Numbered from the stretch's first letter, positions 15,209 through 24,929 are shown. The stretch is DNA of 54,060 bases from an uncultured Bacteroidaceae bacterium (GCA_934394435.1 CAKRRN010000013.1:1-54060), one strand, 5' to 3'. The notes: generated by a model not told the origin, from the letters alone. Translations and numbers: made by a program.

Positions 15209-16498
15209 ATGTGTTCATGTAGAAGAGGTGAGAGAAGGTGTGTCCTCTCCCGAGCGTACTTTGTAGGTATGCTTTTTTTGTTTGGTTTGTCGGGAGGGGG
15301 TACTGACTCTTTTGCTCAAGGAGGTCCTTTTGTGTGTACGGACAGTTTGACGGTGGATTCTTTTGGCATCATGAAGCATAAGTTGATAGCGAACACACGC
15401 CCTTATCGTATTACGTGTGTGGGGCTTCCTTTGATTGCTGGCGGTTTGCTGGCTATGAAGGAGGATAAGAATTTCCGTCAGTTGCGGCACGATTATTTCC
15501 CTCGTTATAAACATACGGCTGATGACTACTTGCAGTATTCTCCTGCTGTGGTGATGGTTGGAATGAAGAGCTTTGGGGTGAAGGGGCGTTCCTCGTGGGG
15601 GCGTATGTTGGTGTCTGACGCGTTCTCTGTGGGTGTGATGGCTATCTTGACCAATACTCTGAAGGAGACAATACGTGTGCGCCGCCCAGATGGATCGAAC
15701 ACTCGTTCTTTTCCCTCTGGTCATACAGCCACAGCCTTTATGACAGCCACGATGCTCACTAAGGAGTATGGCTATAAAAGCAAATGGGTCGGTTTTGGAG
15801 CCTACACGGTGGCTTCAGGTGTGGGGCTGATGCGTATGGCCAACAATCGTCATTGGCTGAGTGATGTGATGGTGGGGGCTGGCATAGGCGTCATGTCAAC
15901 GGAATTGGGCTACTTTCTGACGGACTTGATATTTAAGAAGAAAGGTATCAACAGACCTGTTGTGGAAGAGGACCGATACAACCGTTGGGATAAACCTTCG
16001 TATTTGGGTTTGCGTCTTGGAGGAAATATACCCTTGCAGGAGTATCATCTGACAGACGGAATCAAGTTGGAGGCCACGGCAGGATGTATTGGAGGAATAG
16101 AAGGAGCGTACTTCTTCAATCCGTATGTGGGTGTTGGAGGTCAGTTTTCCGTGGCCAATTATCGTATTCTGTTAGAGAATAACCTGAGCCGCACACTTCG
16201 TGCTCTGACGGTGATGACTGGCCCTTACTTCTCTTATCCCATCAACTCGCGTTGTCTGCTTGGCGCAAAGCTTACTGCTGGTTATGCGAGGTTGTATTCT
16301 ATTTCGTTACTTGACCAGAAGATTCCTCACCGACAAGGCATGGATTTCGGTACGGGAGTTTCGTGCAGCTATAAGTTGCGTCAGCATTATTCAGCAAGTG
16401 TGTTCATCGATTATAATCTGTTGCCTCCGCATAGCAGTTACACCAATCAGATTCAGAATATGCTCTATGCTGGTACATCATTTAATATTCTGTTCTAA
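15209..16498 (+). CDS. PAP2-family phosphatase fused to a barrel-like C-terminal domain
   Basis: 429 residues. An N-terminal signal segment (YFVGMLFLFGLSGGGTDSFA) follows a basic start, and an internal ATG at residue 21 is an alternative start. The PAP2 phosphatase signature is complete: KETIRVRRPDG (motif 1), FPSGHTATAF (motif 2, with the catalytic His and the phosphate-binding SGH), and NRHWLSDVMVGAGIG (motif 3, His and Asp). Such domains remove phosphate from lipid pyrophosphates, lipid A or phosphatidic derivatives on the periplasmic side. After about residue 255 the protein changes to alternating aromatic and glycine-rich strands (YLGLRLGGNIP, GAYFFNPYVGVGGQFS, YSASVFIDYNL) ending in ILF, as in outer-membrane beta-barrels. 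The fusion suggests an outer-membrane-anchored phosphatase; the substrate is unknown. radA follows 18 bp downstream. Confidence 0.82.
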   Translation: MCSCRRGERRCVLSRAYFVGMLFLFGLSGGGTDSFAQGGPFVCTDSLTVDSFGIMKHKLIANTRPYRITCVGLPLIAGGLLAMKEDKNFRQLRHDYFPRYKHTADDYLQYSPAVVMVGMKSFGVKGRSSWGRMLVSDAFSVGVMAILTNTLKETIRVRRPDGSNTRSFPSGHTATAFMTATMLTKEYGYKSKWVGFGAYTVASGVGLMRMANNRHWLSDVMVGAGIGVMSTELGYFLTDLIFKKKGINRPVVEEDRYNRWDKPSYLGLRLGGNIPLQEYHLTDGIKLEATAGCIGGIEGAYFFNPYVGVGGQFSVANYRILLENNLSRTLRALTVMTGPYFSYPINSRCLLGAKLTAGYARLYSISLLDQKIPHRQGMDFGTGVSCSYKLRQHYSASVFIDYNLLPPHSSYTNQIQNMLYAGTSFNILF

Positions 16499-16516
16499 CC
16501 AAAGTGATATTCAATC

Positions 16517-17926
16517 ATGGCAAAGGATAAGACGGTTTATGTGTGTGAGAATTGTGGACAGGAAAGCCTTCGGTGGGTAGGACGCTGTCCTTCGTGCCAA
16601 CAGTGGAATACCATGAAGGAGTTTACCATACGGAGCGACAAGCCTGTATCGGGTGTGACAAGGGCGGCTCTCAAGGCGGCTGGACATGATGGGCTGCAGA
16701 AGTCTCTTCCTGTACCGATGTCTGAGATACGTGCCGATGAGGAACCGCGTATGGATATGGGCGATCGCGAGCTGAACCGTGTGTTGGGCGGAGGACTTGT
16801 GCCTGGTAGTCTGGTGTTGCTGGGCGGTGAGCCTGGCATTGGTAAGAGTACGCTCGTATTGCAGACAGTTCTGAGATTGTGCGGACGTCGTGTGCTGTAT
16901 GTGAGTGGTGAAGAGAGTGCCCGGCAGATAAAGCTAAGGGCAGACAGACTGGCTCCTTCGCAACAAGGCACTTCCAGTCCTATGAGCGACCTGCTTGTGC
17001 TGACAGAGACCTCTTTGGAGCAGATTTTTGTGCAGATAGAGCAGACGCGCCCCGATTTGGTTGTTATAGATTCTATACAGACCATCCAGACAGAGACTGT
17101 GGATAGCAGTCCGGGCAGTCTCACACAAATACGCGAGTGTGCAGCCAGTCTGCTCAAGTATGCCAAGTGTGGAGGAGCCAGTATCCTGCTAATAGGCCAT
17201 ATAAACAAGGAAGGCACGCTGGCTGGTCCCAAAGTGCTGGAACATATTGTAGATACTGTACTCCAATTTGAGGGAGACCAACACTATATGTATCGTATCC
17301 TGCGCAGTATCAAGAATCGCTTTGGTAGCACCAGCGAGTTGGGTATCTATGAGATGCGCCATGATGGATTGCGTCAGGTGGCAAACCCAAGCGAACTGTT
17401 GCTGACAGACAATCGCGAAGGACTGTCTGGAGTGGCCATCGCTTGTACGGTGGAAGGCGTCCGACCTTTCATGATAGAGACTCAAGCATTGGTGAGCACG
17501 GCTGCGTATGGAACTGCACAGCGTAGCACAACGGGTTTTGAGGGGCGCAGACTGAATATGTTGTTGGCTGTCTTAGAGAAGAGAGTCGGGTTTAAGCTGG
17601 CTGCCAAGGATGTGTTTCTAAATATAGCTGGTGGACTCCGGGTGACGGATCCCGCCATAGATTTGGCTGTGATTGCCGCAGTCTTGAGCAGCAATGTAGA
17701 TACTCCTATAGATGTAGACACTTGTATGGCAGGCGAAGTGGGGTTGAGTGGTGAGATACGCCCTGTGTCGCGTATAGAGCAAAGAATAGCGGAAGCCCAG
17801 AAACTAGGCTTCCGCCGCATGTTGTTGCCTGCTCATAATATGAATGGGATAGATCCCCATCAGTTCGATATTGAACTGGTGCCCGTAAGGCGTGTGGCAG
17901 AGGCTGTACGTGAGCTATTTGGATAG
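16517..17926 (+). CDS. radA: DNA repair and recombination protein RadA
   Basis: A cytoplasmic RecA-like ATPase that promotes branch migration during recombinational repair. Its 469 residues have the standard RadA order: a C4 zinc finger at about 10-29 (CENCG...CPSCQ), a RecA-like core with Walker A GGEPGIGKST at about 103-112, the RadA-specific KNRFGSTSELG motif, and a C-terminal Lon-protease-like domain (MLLAVLEKRVGFKLAAKDVF). The start ATG 16517 follows the PAP2 gene by 18 bp, so the two may be co-transcribed. The last 12 bp overlap the end of the convergent FAD-dependent dehydrogenase gene. Confidence 0.95.
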   Translation: MAKDKTVYVCENCGQESLRWVGRCPSCQQWNTMKEFTIRSDKPVSGVTRAALKAAGHDGLQKSLPVPMSEIRADEEPRMDMGDRELNRVLGGGLVPGSLVLLGGEPGIGKSTLVLQTVLRLCGRRVLYVSGEESARQIKLRADRLAPSQQGTSSPMSDLLVLTETSLEQIFVQIEQTRPDLVVIDSIQTIQTETVDSSPGSLTQIRECAASLLKYAKCGGASILLIGHINKEGTLAGPKVLEHIVDTVLQFEGDQHYMYRILRSIKNRFGSTSELGIYEMRHDGLRQVANPSELLLTDNREGLSGVAIACTVEGVRPFMIETQALVSTAAYGTAQRSTTGFEGRRLNMLLAVLEKRVGFKLAAKDVFLNIAGGLRVTDPAIDLAVIAAVLSSNVDTPIDVDTCMAGEVGLSGEIRPVSRIEQRIAEAQKLGFRRMLLPAHNMNGIDPHQFDIELVPVRRVAEAVRELFG

Positions 17927-19477
17927 CCACTCTGCGCATGCCTCTGCGCATCGTTCTCCGTCTACTCCTGCGCTTACGATGCCTCCTGCATAGCCAGCCC
18001 CTTCTCCGCATGGGAAGAGTCCCTGTACGTCGGTATGTTGCAGATTGTCTGTCTGTCGTGTGATGCGTACGGGGCTGCTTGTGCGTGTTTCCACACCAAT
18101 CACCGTTGCCTCGTTCGTTAGAAATCCCTTTTTCTGCTTTCCCCAGATGCGGAATGCTTCTCTTAGTCGGCTCCCTATTCCTTGCGGAAGCCAGAAGTGT
18201 AGAGGACTGGACAGAAGTCCAGGGGCGTATGATGAGGCTGGTAGAGATGCTGAGAGCCGTCCGTTTACAAAGTCTGTCATTCTTTGTGCTGGTGCTGTCT
18301 GTCTATAGTTCCCTTGTTGCCAGCAGGTGCGTTCCAGATTCTCCTGCCAGCGCATCATGGCCAGCGGATCGTCTCCAGCGTTGATGTCTTCTGGACGCAG
18401 TTCTACCACCATTCCGCTATTGCTCCATTGTCCTCCTCTGTTGCTGGGACTCATACCGTTTACCACCAGTTGTTCGGTTCCGCTTGCTGCGGGCACGACA
18501 AACCCTCCTGGGCACATGCAGAAACTATATACACCTCTGTCCTCCACCTGCCTTACTACGCTGTATTCTGCAGCAGGAAGCCATTTTCCGCGTCCCTGTC
18601 GGCTGTGGTATTGTATCTGGTCAATCAGATGTGCAGGATGCTCCAGTCTGACACCTACAGCCAGTCCTTTACATTCCAGTTGCAGATGGTTTCCTGCCAG
18701 GCATTCGTACACATCTCTGGCTGAGTGTCCTGTGGCCAGGATGACAGCTTCGCCTCTGAATTCTGTTTCCTTGCCGCTTACTGCATCAGTGGCGAGTAGT
18801 CCCTCTATGCGTCCCTCTCGGATGATTAGGTCTGTCATCCGTGTCTGGAAATGTACCTCACCGCCACATCTGATGATGGTTTCTCGCATGTTTTCGATCA
18901 CTCGTGGTAGTCGGTCAGTCCCAATGTGTGGGTGAGCGTCTGCCAGTATGTTTTCGTTCGCTCCGTGCTGTACGAATATCCTTAGGATTCTGTCAGCATC
19001 TCCTCGCTTTTTGCTGCGTGTGAACAGCTTTCCGTCACTATAGGCTCCTGCTCCTCCTTCTCCAAAGGCGTAGTTGCTTTCGGGATTTATCCTTTGGTCA
19101 GTACGTATGCGTGCCACATCGCGTTTACGCTCTCTTACGTTTTTGCCTCGTTCGATGACAATGGGGTGTAGTCCGTACTCTATTAGTCTAAGGGCTGCGA
19201 AGAGTCCACCAGGTCCTGCACCCACCACCAGCACCCGCTTTCCTTGGCTCACATCTTTGTATTCGATGGGTTGGAACAGTTTCTCCTCTGGTTGCTCGTT
19301 GATGTAGATACGGATAGTCAGATTTATGTAAATGGTGCGCTGACGTGCGTCGATACTGCGTCTCAGTACCCTTACAGCCTGTGGCTTTATGCCCTTGTCT
19401 CGTTTGAGAAAGTTGATGATGCCCTGCTCGTCGTAGGCATCTTGTGGCAGTATTCTTAAATTGAGTTCCTGTGTCAT
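17915..19477 (-). CDS. FAD-dependent dehydrogenase of uncharacterised family
   Basis: 520 residues from ATG 19477 (MTQELNLRILPQDAYDE); the frame extends 16 codons further, but a -7 box lies there. The first 80 residues form a small domain typical of this group (basic, with FLKRDKGIKPQAVRVLRRSI). A Rossmann fold follows with VLVVGAGPGGLFAALRLIEYG, then ERGKNVRERKRDV and an Asn- and Ser-rich NPESNYAFGEGGAGAYSDGK. Later come the NAD(P)-binding-like ILATGHSARDVY and a closing FAD contact FPCGEGAGYAGGIVSAG. This matches large conserved flavoproteins annotated as uncharacterised FAD-dependent dehydrogenases (NAD(P)/FAD-dependent oxidoreductase, HI0933/BaiN-like relatives). Substrate unknown. It stands alone and converges on radA with a 12-bp overlap. 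Confidence 0.85.
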   Translation of the reverse strand: MTQELNLRILPQDAYDEQGIINFLKRDKGIKPQAVRVLRRSIDARQRTIYINLTIRIYINEQPEEKLFQPIEYKDVSQGKRVLVVGAGPGGLFAALRLIEYGLHPIVIERGKNVRERKRDVARIRTDQRINPESNYAFGEGGAGAYSDGKLFTRSKKRGDADRILRIFVQHGANENILADAHPHIGTDRLPRVIENMRETIIRCGGEVHFQTRMTDLIIREGRIEGLLATDAVSGKETEFRGEAVILATGHSARDVYECLAGNHLQLECKGLAVGVRLEHPAHLIDQIQYHSRQGRGKWLPAAEYSVVRQVEDRGVYSFCMCPGGFVVPAASGTEQLVVNGMSPSNRGGQWSNSGMVVELRPEDINAGDDPLAMMRWQENLERTCWQQGNYRQTAPAQRMTDFVNGRLSASLPASSYAPGLLSSPLHFWLPQGIGSRLREAFRIWGKQKKGFLTNEATVIGVETRTSSPVRITRQTDNLQHTDVQGLFPCGEGAGYAGGIVSAGVDGERCAEACAEWLSK

Positions 19478-19493
19478 ATTGCTAATATTCGAT

Positions 19494-19502
19494 GCAAAGT
19501 TA
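19494..19502 (-). promoter_or_regulatory. -7 box of the FAD-dependent dehydrogenase gene (TAACTTTGC)
   Basis: The minus strand reads TAACTTTGC 17 bp before the chosen ATG. It supports the shorter start at 19477. Confidence 0.6.
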
Positions 19503-19673
19503 TGCTCTTTCGCAATCTTGAACAAGTTACTTGAAAATAATCTCGTCGAAATAAAGACTAATACGAATTGGAATCTGATGATTGATTAGGGCTAAATCTG
19601 TCAAATTGTATTTTCTAAGATGTAAAATGCGCTCTTTCTGTCTGCCAATCGGGATTTTATTGCTACTTTTGCA

Positions 19674-19681
19674 TTCGAATC
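19674..19681 (+). promoter_or_regulatory. -7 box of the threonine operon (TACTTTTG)
   Basis: TACTTTTGC lies 31 bp before the thrA ATG. No leader peptide rich in Thr or Ile codons and no attenuator hairpin was seen in the short leader. Confidence 0.65.
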
Positions 19682-19711
19682 AATGATAAATACAACGAGA
19701 TAGTCAAAGGG

Positions 19712-22135
19712 ATGAAAGTACTAAAGTTTGGCGGAACATCTGTAGGTTCTGTAGACAGTATCCTAAGTGTAAAAAAAATTGTTGAGGCTCAGCAAGAGCC
19801 GGTCATCGTAGTTGTAAGCGCGTTGGGTGGAATAACCGACAAGTTGATAAAGACAGGCAATATGGCTGTCGAGGGAGATCCTCTTTATCAGAAATCCTTT
19901 TGGGAGATAGCCCAGCGCCATGAAGATATGATCAATGCAGTTATCCCTGAGGGACATGCTCGTCAGGCTCTGTTGGGCATTGTGCATGACCTCTTGGAGG
20001 AGTTGCGTAGCATTTATCAGGGTGTTTATCTGATTCATGATTTAAGTCCTAAGACCCAAGCGGCTATTGTCTCCTATGGCGAGCGCATTAGTAGCCGTAT
20101 TGTAGCTGCTTTGGTTGAAGGGGCAGAGTGGTACGATAGCCGTTCTTTCATTAAGACCGAGGTTAAAGGCGGTAAGAATTGTCTGGCTACAGAACTGACA
20201 GGAAAGCTCGTGAAAGAGAACTGGCAGACCTTGCCTAAGGTAAGTCTGGTGGGAGGCTTTATCAGTTCTGATGCTGTGAGTGGCGAGGTTACCAACCTGG
20301 GACGCGGCGGAAGTGACTATACAGCCAGTATTATCGCTGCTGTGTTAGACGCCAGTGTGCTGGAAATTTGGACAGATGTGGATGGATTTATGACGGCGGA
20401 TCCACGTGTCATCAGCACAGCCTATGTGATTCCCGAACTGAGTTATGTTGAAGCTATGGAGCTCTGTAACTTCGGAGCCAAGGTGGTGTATCCCCCAACA
20501 ATCTATCCTGTGTGTGTCAAGCACATTCCCATCTTAATCAAGAATACTTTCAATCCCGAGGCTCCTGGGTCTATTATCAAGGACGAGGTTCAGGCAGACT
20601 CGCGTGTCATCAAGGGTATTTCCAGCATCAAGGGAACCACACTCATTACCGTGGCTGGACTTTCCATGGTGGGTGTGATAGGTGTCAACCGCCGTATCTT
20701 CACCTGCCTGGCAGACAATGGTATAAGTGTGTTCCTTGTGAGTCAGGCTTCGTCAGAGAGTAGCAGCAGTATAGGTGTTCGAGATGAGGATGCCGAGGAA
20801 GCATGTCGGGTACTGAATGCGGAGTTCTCTAAGGAGATAGAAGAGGGAGCTATGTTCCCGATGCGTGCGGAGCAAGGACTTGCCACTGTGGCTATTGTCG
20901 GAGAAAACATGAAGCATACTCCTGGTATTGCAGGCAAACTTTTTAATGCCCTTGGACGTAGCGGTATTAGTGTGATAGCCTGTGCGCAAGGAGCCAGTGA
21001 GACCAATATCTCATTTGTTATTGACGAGTCACATTTGCGCAAGGCACTCAATGTCATCCATGACTCTTTTTTCTTGAGTGAGTACCAAGTGCTCAACCTC
21101 TTCATTTGTGGCGTTGGTACTGTGGGTGGCTCCCTAATAGAGCAGATTCATCATCAGCAGGAGAAACTCATGCGCGAGCTTCGTTTAAAGTTGAATGTAG
21201 TGGGTATTGCCAGTGGACATAATGCAATGTTTGACCGCCGTGGCATTTCACTTGACAATTACAGGGAGCAATTGAAAAGTGCAGAACCGAGCAACATACA
21301 GCGTCTGCATGACGAGGTGATAGGCATGAATATCTTCAACAGCGTTTTTGTGGACTGCACCGCCAGTCCCGAGGTGGCTGGGCTTTATCGTGATTTTCTC
21401 GATCATAATATCAATGTGGTGGCTGCCAATAAGATTGCTGCCAGCGGAAACTTTGCCGACTATCGCGAACTGAAGAAGACGGCTCAGCGAAGAGGGGTGA
21501 AATTCCTCTTCGAGACCAATGTGGGTGCTGGGCTGCCCATCATACGCACTATCAATGACCTCTGCAATAGTGGTGATCGCATTCTGCGTATAGAAGCTGT
21601 ACTCAGCGGTACGCTCAATTTCATTTTCAACACCATTTCGTCAGATGTGCCTTTCAGCCGTACTGTAGAGATGGCTAAGGAGGAGGGTTACAGCGAACCT
21701 GATCCACGTATAGATTTGAGTGGCAAGGACGTGATACGTAAGTTGGTGATTTTGGCACGCGAGGCTGGCTACGAGGTCAGTCAGGAAGATGTCGAGGTGC
21801 ATCCACTTCTGCCACAAAGTTTCTTTGAAGGCTCGCTTGAGGACTTTTGGAAGAATCTTCCTTCACTGGATGCAGAGTTCGAACAGCGTAGGAAGAAACT
21901 GGAGCAAGAACACAAAGTATGGCGATTCGTTGCCAAGTATGAGAACGGACATGCAAGTGTGTCGTTGGAGGAATTTAGCAAAGAACACTCCTTCTATGTG
22001 CTTGAGGGTTCCAATAACATCGTCATGCTCACTACAGAGCGCTATCACAAATATCCTATGCTTATTCAAGGCTACGGAGCAGGAGCATCGGTAACCGCGG
22101 CAGGTGTCTTCGCAGATATCATGTCGTTGGCATAA
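19712..22135 (+). CDS. thrA: Bifunctional aspartokinase / homoserine dehydrogenase
   Basis: Catalyses the first and third steps from aspartate to threonine: phosphorylation of aspartate, and reduction of aspartate semialdehyde to homoserine. The 807 residues start with the aspartokinase motif MKVLKFGGTSVGS and later NLGRGGSDYTA and WTDVDGFMTADPR. The regulatory ACT pair lies at about 310-460 (TVAGLSMVGVIG, ATVAIVGENMKHTPGIAGKL). The homoserine dehydrogenase half begins near 470 with the NAD(P) loop LFICGVGTVGGSLI and holds AVLSGTLNFIFN and EGYSEPDPRIDLSGKDVIRK. Length is normal for ThrA. It heads an operon with the proposed homoserine kinase and thrC. The ACT pair implies feedback control, probably by threonine. 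Confidence 0.95.
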   Translation: MKVLKFGGTSVGSVDSILSVKKIVEAQQEPVIVVVSALGGITDKLIKTGNMAVEGDPLYQKSFWEIAQRHEDMINAVIPEGHARQALLGIVHDLLEELRSIYQGVYLIHDLSPKTQAAIVSYGERISSRIVAALVEGAEWYDSRSFIKTEVKGGKNCLATELTGKLVKENWQTLPKVSLVGGFISSDAVSGEVTNLGRGGSDYTASIIAAVLDASVLEIWTDVDGFMTADPRVISTAYVIPELSYVEAMELCNFGAKVVYPPTIYPVCVKHIPILIKNTFNPEAPGSIIKDEVQADSRVIKGISSIKGTTLITVAGLSMVGVIGVNRRIFTCLADNGISVFLVSQASSESSSSIGVRDEDAEEACRVLNAEFSKEIEEGAMFPMRAEQGLATVAIVGENMKHTPGIAGKLFNALGRSGISVIACAQGASETNISFVIDESHLRKALNVIHDSFFLSEYQVLNLFICGVGTVGGSLIEQIHHQQEKLMRELRLKLNVVGIASGHNAMFDRRGISLDNYREQLKSAEPSNIQRLHDEVIGMNIFNSVFVDCTASPEVAGLYRDFLDHNINVVAANKIAASGNFADYRELKKTAQRRGVKFLFETNVGAGLPIIRTINDLCNSGDRILRIEAVLSGTLNFIFNTISSDVPFSRTVEMAKEEGYSEPDPRIDLSGKDVIRKLVILAREAGYEVSQEDVEVHPLLPQSFFEGSLEDFWKNLPSLDAEFEQRRKKLEQEHKVWRFVAKYENGHASVSLEEFSKEHSFYVLEGSNNIVMLTTERYHKYPMLIQGYGAGASVTAAGVFADIMSLA

Positions 22136-22267
22136 AGACGGTCCGCTTCCACATATATATAATATAGGATATACAAGCGTTATTAACTAACTGAATACTC
22201 AACCGAAAGCAGACTCTGGCAGGCTGAAAAGTTTGCCAGGGTATGCTTATATATATAATATGATAAG

Positions 22268-23503
22268 ATGAAACATCTCATCGTACTTGGCGACGGCATG
22301 GCAGATTGGTCGTGCCCCGAACTGGATGGTAAGACATTACTTCAATATGCCGATACACCCAGTTTTGATTGGCTTGCCCGTAATGGCCGTAACGGGCTGC
22401 TGAAGACAGTTCCAGACGGATTCCACCCAGGGAGTGAAGTGGCTAATAGTAGTATCCTCGGTTATGACCAGCATCTGGTTTATGAGGGTAGAGGACCTCT
22501 GGAAGCTGCCAGCATAGGTGTAGAACTTGCGCCAGACGATTTGGCTATGCGCTGTAATCTTGTCTGTCTCCAGGGAGAATTGCTCAAGAATCATTCCTGC
22601 GGACGTTTGGAGACCGAGGAGGGTGATGTGCTCATGCGCTACTTGCAGGAGCATTTGGGTAGTGACCGTGTGCATTTCTATACAGGTGTACAGTATCGCC
22701 ATCTGTTGGTTATCAAGGGAGGCAACAAGAATCTCCAGTGTACACCGCCACATGACATCCCAGGAAAACCTTGGCATGAGTATCTTCCGAAGGCAGCTAC
22801 AGCCGAAGCACAGGATACCGCAGATCTGATTTTGCATTTGATAAGTGAAAGTCAGAAGTTGCTTGCCACACATCCTCTTAATCTTAAACGTGTGGCTAAT
22901 GGACAGGATCCAGCCAATAGCATATGGCCCTGGGGTGGAGGCTATCGTCCCATGATGGCTCCGCTCACGAAGACTTATCCTCAGATTAAGCGTGGAGCGG
23001 TGATTACGGCAGTTGACCTTATACGTGGCATAGGGCGTTATGCTGGATTGCGTGTGATAGATGTACCTGGAGCTACAGGTTTGTGGGATACTAATTATGA
23101 AGGCAAGGCACAGGCTGCCATTGATGCCTTGCAGACAGATGATTTCGTATACCTGCATGTAGAAGCCAGCGATGAGGCAGGTCATGATGGTAGCGTACCT
23201 CTCAAACTCGACACTATCCGCTCGCTTGATGGTCGTCTGCTTAAGCATATTCTGAAGGCACTTGATCCTGAGGGCACTGGTCAACTTCAAGCAGCTGGTG
23301 AGCCAGTGGCGATTGCTCTTTTGCCTGACCATCCAACCCCTTGCCACTTACGTACCCATACCAACGAGCCGATACCCTTTGCCATTTATGCACCTGGTAT
23401 AGAGCCAGACGGGGTGCAGACCTTCGATGAAGAGGCTGCAAAACAGGGAGCTTACGGCTTGCTTCAGGGAGATGAGTTTATCAATACGTTTATGAGCGTA
23501 TGA
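22268..23503 (+). CDS. Phosphoglycerate-mutase-like protein, proposed homoserine kinase
   Basis: 411 residues in the archaeal-type cofactor-independent phosphoglycerate mutase (alkaline phosphatase) superfamily. Metal and active-site regions are visible: MKHLIVLGDGMADW, PGSEVANSSILGYD, YEGRGPLEAASIGVELAPDD, HVEASDEAGHDGSVPLK and LLPDHPTPCHLRTHTNEPIP. In Bacteroidetes this subgroup sits inside threonine operons that lack the usual GHMP-type ThrB, and a family model (TIGR02535, from memory) names it proposed homoserine kinase. Here it lies between thrA and thrC and there is no other thrB in the window, which supports phosphorylation of homoserine as its role. Phosphoglycerate mutase activity is the alternative. 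The 132-bp gap before it holds TATATATAAT runs and a short CTGGCA/TGCCAG hairpin but no clear promoter. Confidence 0.85.
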   Translation: MKHLIVLGDGMADWSCPELDGKTLLQYADTPSFDWLARNGRNGLLKTVPDGFHPGSEVANSSILGYDQHLVYEGRGPLEAASIGVELAPDDLAMRCNLVCLQGELLKNHSCGRLETEEGDVLMRYLQEHLGSDRVHFYTGVQYRHLLVIKGGNKNLQCTPPHDIPGKPWHEYLPKAATAEAQDTADLILHLISESQKLLATHPLNLKRVANGQDPANSIWPWGGGYRPMMAPLTKTYPQIKRGAVITAVDLIRGIGRYAGLRVIDVPGATGLWDTNYEGKAQAAIDALQTDDFVYLHVEASDEAGHDGSVPLKLDTIRSLDGRLLKHILKALDPEGTGQLQAAGEPVAIALLPDHPTPCHLRTHTNEPIPFAIYAPGIEPDGVQTFDEEAAKQGAYGLLQGDEFINTFMSV

Positions 23504-23624
23504 GTATTGTGAGGTCTGTGGACAAAGTCCGTTCCTTACTCTCTGCTCTTGTAACGCTTGCTTGGTAAGCTATTCATGTGTCATTCAATTTAGAACAACT
23601 ACTTTAATAAACAGTAAAACCATA

Positions 23625-24929
23625 ATGAAATACTACAGTACAAACGGAAAAGCCCCTCTGGCCTCATTGGAAAAAGCTGTGGTGCAGGGACTGGCAGAAG
23701 ATCGTGGTCTCTATATGCCAGAGCGTATTGTTCCGCTCAATCCTGAGTTTCTTGCTCATCTGGGTGACTATTCCTTCCAGGATATCGCATGCCACGTGGC
23801 AGACTGTTTCTTTGGTGAGGATATTCCTCAAGAGGAGTTGCACGCGCTGGTGCGTGATACGCTCAGTTTCGATGTACCCTTGGTAGAGGTGACACCTCGC
23901 ATCTATTCGCTGGAACTCTTTCACGGTCCTACATTGGCTTTCAAGGATGTGGGTGCACGCTTCATGGCTCGTTTGCTGGGATACTTTATCCGTAAGAGTG
24001 GTGAGAAGAGACTTGTGAATGTACTTGTTGCCACCTCTGGTGACACAGGTTCGGCTGTTGCCAACGGATTCCTTGGTGTGCCAGGTATTCATGTGTATGT
24101 ACTCTATCCCAAGGGAAAGGTAAGCCCCATCCAGGAGTGTCAGTTTACCACTCTTGGTCAGAATATTACTGCTATCGAAGTGGATGGCGTGTTCGATGAC
24201 TGCCAGGCACTGGTTAAGAGTGCATTTATGGATTCCGAACTAACCTCGCATATGCGTCTCACAAGTGCAAACAGCATCAATGTGGCACGCTTCCTGCCCC
24301 AAAGTTTTTACTACTTCTACGCTTGTGCACAGTTGCAGCGCATGGGATGGAAGGGCAAGGTAGTAGCTTGTGTGCCAAGCGGAAACTTCGGCAATCTGTG
24401 CTCAGCCCTCATCGGCAAGCGTATGGGATTGCCCGTCAGCCGCTTTATTGCAGCCAACAATGCCAATGATGTCTTCTATAAGTATCTGCAGACGGGTGAA
24501 TACTCACCAATGGCAAGCCGCCAGACCATAGCCAACGCCATGGACGTGGGTGATCCCAGTAACTTTGCACGTATTCTGGATCTCTACGGCAATTCGGCAG
24601 AAGCCATCCGTAAGGATATCTCTGGTGCCACTTACAGCGACAGTCAGATTGCTGACACCGTGGAGACCTGTCTTACTCAGACGGGCTATCAGCTCGATCC
24701 TCATGGGGCATGTGGCTATCGTGCTTTGCAGGAGGGATTACAGGAGGCTGAGGCTGGATTCTTCCTCGAAACGGCACATCCTGCCAAGTTTAAGGGCGTA
24801 GTAGAGCATATCACAGGTAAGAGCGTGGATATTCCAGAGCGTCTGGCTGCCTTCATGAAGGGCGAGAAACAGAGCGTGCCTATGAGCCGGCAGTTCCAGG
24901 ATTTCAAGAAATTCCTGTTGGCTCAGTAA
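23625..24929 (+). CDS. thrC: Threonine synthase
   Basis: Converts O-phosphohomoserine to threonine with pyridoxal phosphate. 434 residues from ATG 23625 (MKYYSTNGKAPLASLEKAVV); the frame is open upstream, but the family's N-terminus starts here. The PLP lysine lies in FHGPTLAFKDVGARFMARLL, followed by the phosphate-cradling ATSGDTGSAVANGFLGVPGI and later VVACVPSGNFGNLCSALIGK. The closing segment holds LDPHGACGYRALQ and FLETAHPAKF. Length fits the bacterial ThrC subgroup with a long N-terminal domain. Third and last gene of the thr operon, followed by a strong terminator. Confidence 0.95.
   Translation: MKYYSTNGKAPLASLEKAVVQGLAEDRGLYMPERIVPLNPEFLAHLGDYSFQDIACHVADCFFGEDIPQEELHALVRDTLSFDVPLVEVTPRIYSLELFHGPTLAFKDVGARFMARLLGYFIRKSGEKRLVNVLVATSGDTGSAVANGFLGVPGIHVYVLYPKGKVSPIQECQFTTLGQNITAIEVDGVFDDCQALVKSAFMDSELTSHMRLTSANSINVARFLPQSFYYFYACAQLQRMGWKGKVVACVPSGNFGNLCSALIGKRMGLPVSRFIAANNANDVFYKYLQTGEYSPMASRQTIANAMDVGDPSNFARILDLYGNSAEAIRKDISGATYSDSQIADTVETCLTQTGYQLDPHGACGYRALQEGLQEAEAGFFLETAHPAKFKGVVEHITGKSVDIPERLAAFMKGEKQSVPMSRQFQDFKKFLLAQ

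Noticed and set aside
22337..23347. 336-codon minus-strand frame inside the proposed homoserine kinase gene
   Set aside because: It lies wholly antisense to a well-supported gene and shows no recognisable motif or start signal.
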